NCBI GenBank assembly: GCA_016795065.1
Contig: JAEUIU010000038.1
Location: 1 to 64,000 of the forward strand
Direction: 5' to 3'
Origin: Phycisphaerae bacterium
Lineage (GTDB): Bacteria > Planctomycetota > Phycisphaerae > Phycisphaerales > SM1A02
Length of the DNA: 64,000 bases
Positions 60,987 through 64,000 of this stretch are shown in pieces. The position numbers and the translations under genes were made by a program. Below the pieces are notes generated by a model, which was not told the origin of the DNA, made no database searches, and saw nothing but the letters and a program-made list of their open reading frames with translations. Each line of letters opens with the position of its first letter. Within the stretch, counting starts at the first letter, position 1.

Positions 60987-61037
60987 GCGACGCAAGCGTG
61001 AAAGACGAGGGTTCCGCCTCGCCCACGCTTGCGTCGC
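60987..61037. terminator. Long GC-rich hairpin between the beta-helix and M23 genes
   Basis: A perfect 14-bp stem GCGACGCAAGCGTG (60987-61000) with its reverse complement (61024-61037). The loop holds a smaller CGAGG/CCTCG stem. There is no T-run, so Rho-independent termination is uncertain; it may be a repeat or an RNA-stability element. Confidence 0.5.
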
Positions 61038-61062
61038 TTCGACTCGGGAGTAACGTCGTCGC

Positions 61063-62628
61063 ATGCTCCTCTCCGCACTCTGGCTTTCGCTTGCGATCGC
61101 ACCCGCGCACCCAGGGCCGCCACGGGACCGGACAGCCCCGGCCGCGGTCCGGTTGGGCGGAGGCGGTCCGCTCGGGCCGATCCCCGGCGAGCATCACGAC
61201 TGCATTCCCCCCGCCGAACGGGCCAAGGTCGAGGCCCGCATCGCTGCGAACCGCGCCGCGCTGGGACTGGAGGTCGGCTCCTTCATCCCCTTCGCGGTGC
61301 CCTCGGTTGGTGAAGGCGGCATCGCGGGTGGTGACCCGTTTGATGCCCTCCTCTATCGCTTCTGGCCGCAGTCCGGCACGTGGTTCACCGATCTTCTGCC
61401 GCCAGGCTACGTCGATGTCGATCCGGCCCACGGTGCGTTCCACGACTACGCCTGTCATCCCTTCACCTACGACGGCCATGCGGGAATCGACACGCCCGTT
61501 CACAGCTTTGAGGAGAAGAACATCGGCGTGCCAGTCTATGCGGCGCTTGATGGCATCGTCATCGATCGCCACGACGGCGAGCCCGACGAAGTCATCACCG
61601 GCGTCGGTGACGCCAACTACGTCATCATCGATCACGGCCTCGGGCGTGAGACCTGGTACTTCCATCTGAAGACTAACTCCGTCACGGTCAACGTCGGCGA
61701 GGTCGTCACGGCCGGTGAGCAGATCGGCCTGACCGCTTCGAGCGGCTACAGCTTCGGACCGCACCTTCACTTCGAAAGCCGCCAACTCGGAGAGGCGTAC
61801 GAGCCCTTCGCGGGCCCGTGTCGCGCTGGCGACAGCGGCTTCGTCGCCCAGCCGCCGGAGAGCCTCGTCAACACGATCACGAACATCGGCGTCACCGACG
61901 TCGACCTCGCGACGGTCCCGGGCCTTCCGATTCCGCAGCCGCATGCGACACATCTTTCCTTCGCGTCGGAGCGCATGTACGTCTGGCTCGAGACCAACAA
62001 CCTCGCCGTCGACACCGACTGGCGAATCATCGTCAAGCGCCCGAACGGTACGGTCGCCGAGGACACCAATGATTTTCCCTTCTTCAACACCGAGATCTAC
62101 CGCTACGCGTGGTTCTGGTGGGTCTTCGACATTCCCGACATGCAGACCATCGCGGGCGACTGGTCGGTCGAGGTCCGCTTCAACGGCATCTCACTGGTCA
62201 CCTTGCCGGTGACGGTGAAGGCGGTGTTCGATCCGAACTTCAATCGTCCGCCAGCGGCGTTCACGGCGAGCTTCGAGCCGGCCGCTCCCACCGCGGACGA
62301 CCCGATCACGGTGCGCATGACCGGCCCGCCCGTATTGGACGACCTCGACGGCGACGTCGTGCGCTTCCAATATCAATGGAAGGTGAACGGCTCGGTCGTG
62401 CGGAGCGTGATCTCCGCCGGCCGTTCCGACATGCTGCCGCGATCGATCGCCTCGGCCGGCCAGACCATCTCCTGCACGGTCACGCCAAGCGACGGCAAGG
62501 TGAATGGAACGCCGGTGACGATCTCGGTCGAAACCCCCCTTCCCTGCACCGCCGACCTGAGCGGCGACGGCAAGGTCGACGCGGCGGATCTGGCCATCCT
62601 CTTGGGCTCGTGGGGCCTGTGCGAGTAG
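61063..62628 (+). CDS. Exported M23 (LytM) peptidase with one dockerin-like repeat
   Basis: 521 aa. Signal peptide LLSALWLSLAIAPAHP. The LytM domain (about 120-245) has His139 and Asp143 in GHAGIDTPV, His201 in WYFHLKTN, and His234/His236 in FGPHLHFE, the full Zn set. After it are two beta-sandwich segments (about 265-500), the latter PKD/Ig-like (FQYQWKVNGSVVRSVISAG). The end is a single dockerin-like repeat, DLSGDGKVDAADLAILLGSWG. The enzyme would cleave peptidoglycan peptide bridges. Same strand as the beta-helix protein gene, 111 bases downstream with a hairpin between. Confidence 0.9.
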   Translation: MLLSALWLSLAIAPAHPGPPRDRTAPAAVRLGGGGPLGPIPGEHHDCIPPAERAKVEARIAANRAALGLEVGSFIPFAVPSVGEGGIAGGDPFDALLYRFWPQSGTWFTDLLPPGYVDVDPAHGAFHDYACHPFTYDGHAGIDTPVHSFEEKNIGVPVYAALDGIVIDRHDGEPDEVITGVGDANYVIIDHGLGRETWYFHLKTNSVTVNVGEVVTAGEQIGLTASSGYSFGPHLHFESRQLGEAYEPFAGPCRAGDSGFVAQPPESLVNTITNIGVTDVDLATVPGLPIPQPHATHLSFASERMYVWLETNNLAVDTDWRIIVKRPNGTVAEDTNDFPFFNTEIYRYAWFWWVFDIPDMQTIAGDWSVEVRFNGISLVTLPVTVKAVFDPNFNRPPAAFTASFEPAAPTADDPITVRMTGPPVLDDLDGDVVRFQYQWKVNGSVVRSVISAGRSDMLPRSIASAGQTISCTVTPSDGKVNGTPVTISVETPLPCTADLSGDGKVDAADLAILLGSWGLCE

Positions 62629-62647
62629 CTTCGGGGCGCGCCCCTAT

Positions 62648-62674
62648 CAGCCCGTGGCGTGCACGAGTTCGGGA
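62648..62674. repeat. Degenerate REP unit
   Basis: CAGCCCGTGGCG matches the first 12 bases of the REP unit exactly, and TTCGGGAC matches most of its other end, but the loop differs. It lies 20 bases after the M23 gene stop. A relic of the family at 15300, 20177, 25497 and 47630. Confidence 0.45.
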
Positions 62675-62788
62675 CACGGTTCCTCCGCGTTCGCGCCGCA
62701 GCGCTCGCCCAGACCGTCTCGCAGGAGCATGCGTCGAAGGACCAACGGTGGATTCTCCGGTGGGGCGCTGCACCGAGACCCGTCCCAC

Positions 62789-63892
62789 TCAGTTTGCCGG
62801 ATCGTCAGGGAGCGTCCGTGCCGCCTTTCGGGCAGCCGCGCGTGCCTTCGCAGGATCGAACGTGACTTTCGTGTCCGCGCCCTCAACGATGTCGACGAAC
62901 GGGATGCCGAGCTCCTCGAGCTTTCCGCCGCGGCGCATCACCTCGCGCAGGTCAGCGGCGTCGTGCATTCCGCCGGTGATGCTGCCTGCGAAAAGGAAAT
63001 ACCTGCCTGCGGGCGGGATGCACTCCCGCTTCAGATCGTTGGTCGCTCCGACGGACACCCTCTTCGGAGATCCATCGATCGCTCGGAGGCGGTATCGGTA
63101 GAGGGAAGAGCCGTCCGCCGAAAGGAGTGTGACTCCGGGGTAATAGGGGCGAATGCTGATGTCCTCCGACACCTCGTCGTCAGTGAAATCGACCGTCAAC
63201 GTTCCGGAGTGCCCCAACGGGGGAAGCGAGATCGACTCGAGCACGATGTCAGACTGGGTTTGGCTGTCATTGAAGTCGACCGGCCGCCCGGCGCAAGCCG
63301 AGACGGCGAAGAGCGTGTAGCTGCTTGCTCGCTCCACGCCGCTGACGACAAGGGGCTCTGAGGATGGGGTCCACGCGCAGGGGCGTTCGTATCCAGTCCT
63401 GCTCGGCGCGAAAACTGCTTCGACAGCCGCTCCGTTCGCGGCACGCACCGCTTTGATCGTGATCTGAACTGCAGGGCGGCCTCTGATCTCCAGCGTCTCC
63501 GTCGAAACAAGCCGATAGAAGCCGCGGAACGAGCATCGCTTGGTGAGTTCAGCGTTACGGCGAAGGGCCTCATCAGAGTCCTTTGGCGCGATGCTTGGAG
63601 TTGTCGTGGGTACGACGCCGAAGCTCGCGAAAACTCCGTCCTCGATCTGCCGGGAGTCCAGGGGCAGTGTCACCAGACCGCGCTCGTCGGTGAGGCCAAA
63701 TACGAAGCTGCTCTTTCGGTCGAGAAGCCGTATCGCGACCCCTTTGGCCGGCTGTCCGTCGCAACTGAGTACCTGAACTCGTATGTCGCCAGCCATCGCC
63801 GTGGCTTCCATCGGGGCCGCGGGGAGGCGAGCGGTCGGCACGACGGTCAGGAGCAGCGAGACGATCGGCAGAACGAATAGCATTCGGATCAT
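62789..63892 (-). CDS. Hypothetical exported protein (367 aa)
   Basis: From ATG 63892, which places signal peptide MLFVLPIVSLLLTVVPTARLPA at the N-terminus. The front of the mature part (about 28-110) reads IRVQVLSCDGQPAKGVAIRLLDRKSSFVFGLTDERGLVTLPL, the layout of a carboxypeptidase-regulatory-like or other Ig-like adhesion domain. The rest has further beta-strand segments (SGTLTVDFTDDEVSEDISIRPYYPG) and a charged helical end (PAKARAAARKAARTL). I do not recognise the full family. It lies convergent to the M23 gene. Confidence 0.75.
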   Translation of the reverse strand: MIRMLFVLPIVSLLLTVVPTARLPAAPMEATAMAGDIRVQVLSCDGQPAKGVAIRLLDRKSSFVFGLTDERGLVTLPLDSRQIEDGVFASFGVVPTTTPSIAPKDSDEALRRNAELTKRCSFRGFYRLVSTETLEIRGRPAVQITIKAVRAANGAAVEAVFAPSRTGYERPCAWTPSSEPLVVSGVERASSYTLFAVSACAGRPVDFNDSQTQSDIVLESISLPPLGHSGTLTVDFTDDEVSEDISIRPYYPGVTLLSADGSSLYRYRLRAIDGSPKRVSVGATNDLKRECIPPAGRYFLFAGSITGGMHDAADLREVMRRGGKLEELGIPFVDIVEGADTKVTFDPAKARAAARKAARTLPDDPAN

Positions 63893-63949
63893 TTCTCGAT
63901 ACTCTAACCACGGGCGCGGCTGCTCTCCTCCCTGTGGCGGCTGCCTTGC

Positions 63950-63985
63950 TTGAACAACGCCGCCCATCAGGACGGCGTTGTTCAA
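63950..63985. other. Perfect 13-bp hairpin upstream of the exported protein gene
   Basis: TTGAACAACGCCG (63950-63962) pairs perfectly with CGGCGTTGTTCAA (63973-63985), loop of 10. No T-run follows on either strand. It lies 58 bases before the start of the minus-strand gene and could be a repeat, an operator or the weak terminator of a gene outside the window. Confidence 0.6.
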
Positions 63986-64000
63986 GAGTCAGCATGCCAT

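Noticed and set aside
59554-61953. 799-codon minus-strand frame opposite the beta-helix and M23 genes
   Set aside because: It is an antisense shadow of two clear genes; composition (Asp/Val/Arg runs) is typical of GC-rich reverse frames.
1-64000. Integrated phage, insertion sequence, toxin-antitoxin or restriction system
   Set aside because: No transposase, integrase, methylase, nuclease or toxin pair was recognisable anywhere; only foldback repeats hint at mobility.

Overview
The window is GC-rich, densely packed bacterial chromosome with no phage, plasmid, insertion-sequence or CRISPR content. It most resembles a planctomycete of the class Phycisphaerae. This rests on three secreted proteins that end in dockerin-like repeats of the type DLNGDxxVxxxDLAILLGxWG, a planctomycete/verrucomicrobia-type 'small basic protein', thioredoxin-domain proteins with LolA-like front halves, and a YdjY-like lipoprotein. 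The assignment is an inference; no rRNA is present.

Layout. 1-5.8 kb (minus): three tandem, 4-nt-overlapping paralogues for large secreted helical proteins, the last cut by the window edge. 5.9-9.5 kb: ychF, a small unknown, aat, then an aldehyde dehydrogenase on the other strand. 9.9-14.6 kb (plus): tRNA-Gln, then a translation/nucleotide block (GlmU-type nucleotidyltransferase, prs, rplY, pth, rpsF, terminator, ssb) that keeps the Bacillus gcaD-prs-ctc-spoVC order. 14.6-22.7 kb: a gene-poor zone with three exported or membrane-linked proteins (S9 peptidase, YafK-like L,D-transpeptidase-fold protein, lipoprotein), long non-coding gaps and foldback repeats. 22.7-28.9 kb: pheT and a cyclodeaminase, an unknown gene, then scpA and kdsD diverging. 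29.1-39.3 kb (minus): a small unknown, a response regulator, two TlpA-like proteins, then folK/cinA/pyk/solute-binding protein joined by 4-nt overlaps, and pyrF. 39.4-42.7 kb (plus): DUF971, thioesterase and glycosyltransferase as an overlapping operon, then two small lipoproteins. 43.0-46.4 kb (minus): aminotransferase, small basic protein, SPOR-like membrane protein and YdjY-like lipoprotein. 46.7-53.3 kb: tandem-domain pterin synthase, secreted cyclophilin, ACT protein, DUF885 protein and a fused two-domain ABC permease. 53.4-64 kb: subtilase-like dockerin protein, MotB/MotA, 2-hydroxyacid dehydrogenase, beta-helix dockerin protein, M23 dockerin protein and an unknown secreted protein.

Most tightly coupled genes are housekeeping (translation, nucleotide supply, central metabolism, chromosome segregation). 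The distinctive content is extracytoplasmic: the tandem helical paralogues, redox proteins, dockerin-tailed proteins and a His/Gly-rich MotB. The non-coding DNA carries a REPIN-like foldback family, some copies sitting exactly at stop codons, several intrinsic terminators, and a biased GTTAG/CTAAC pentamer context around TTA codons and TAA stops.
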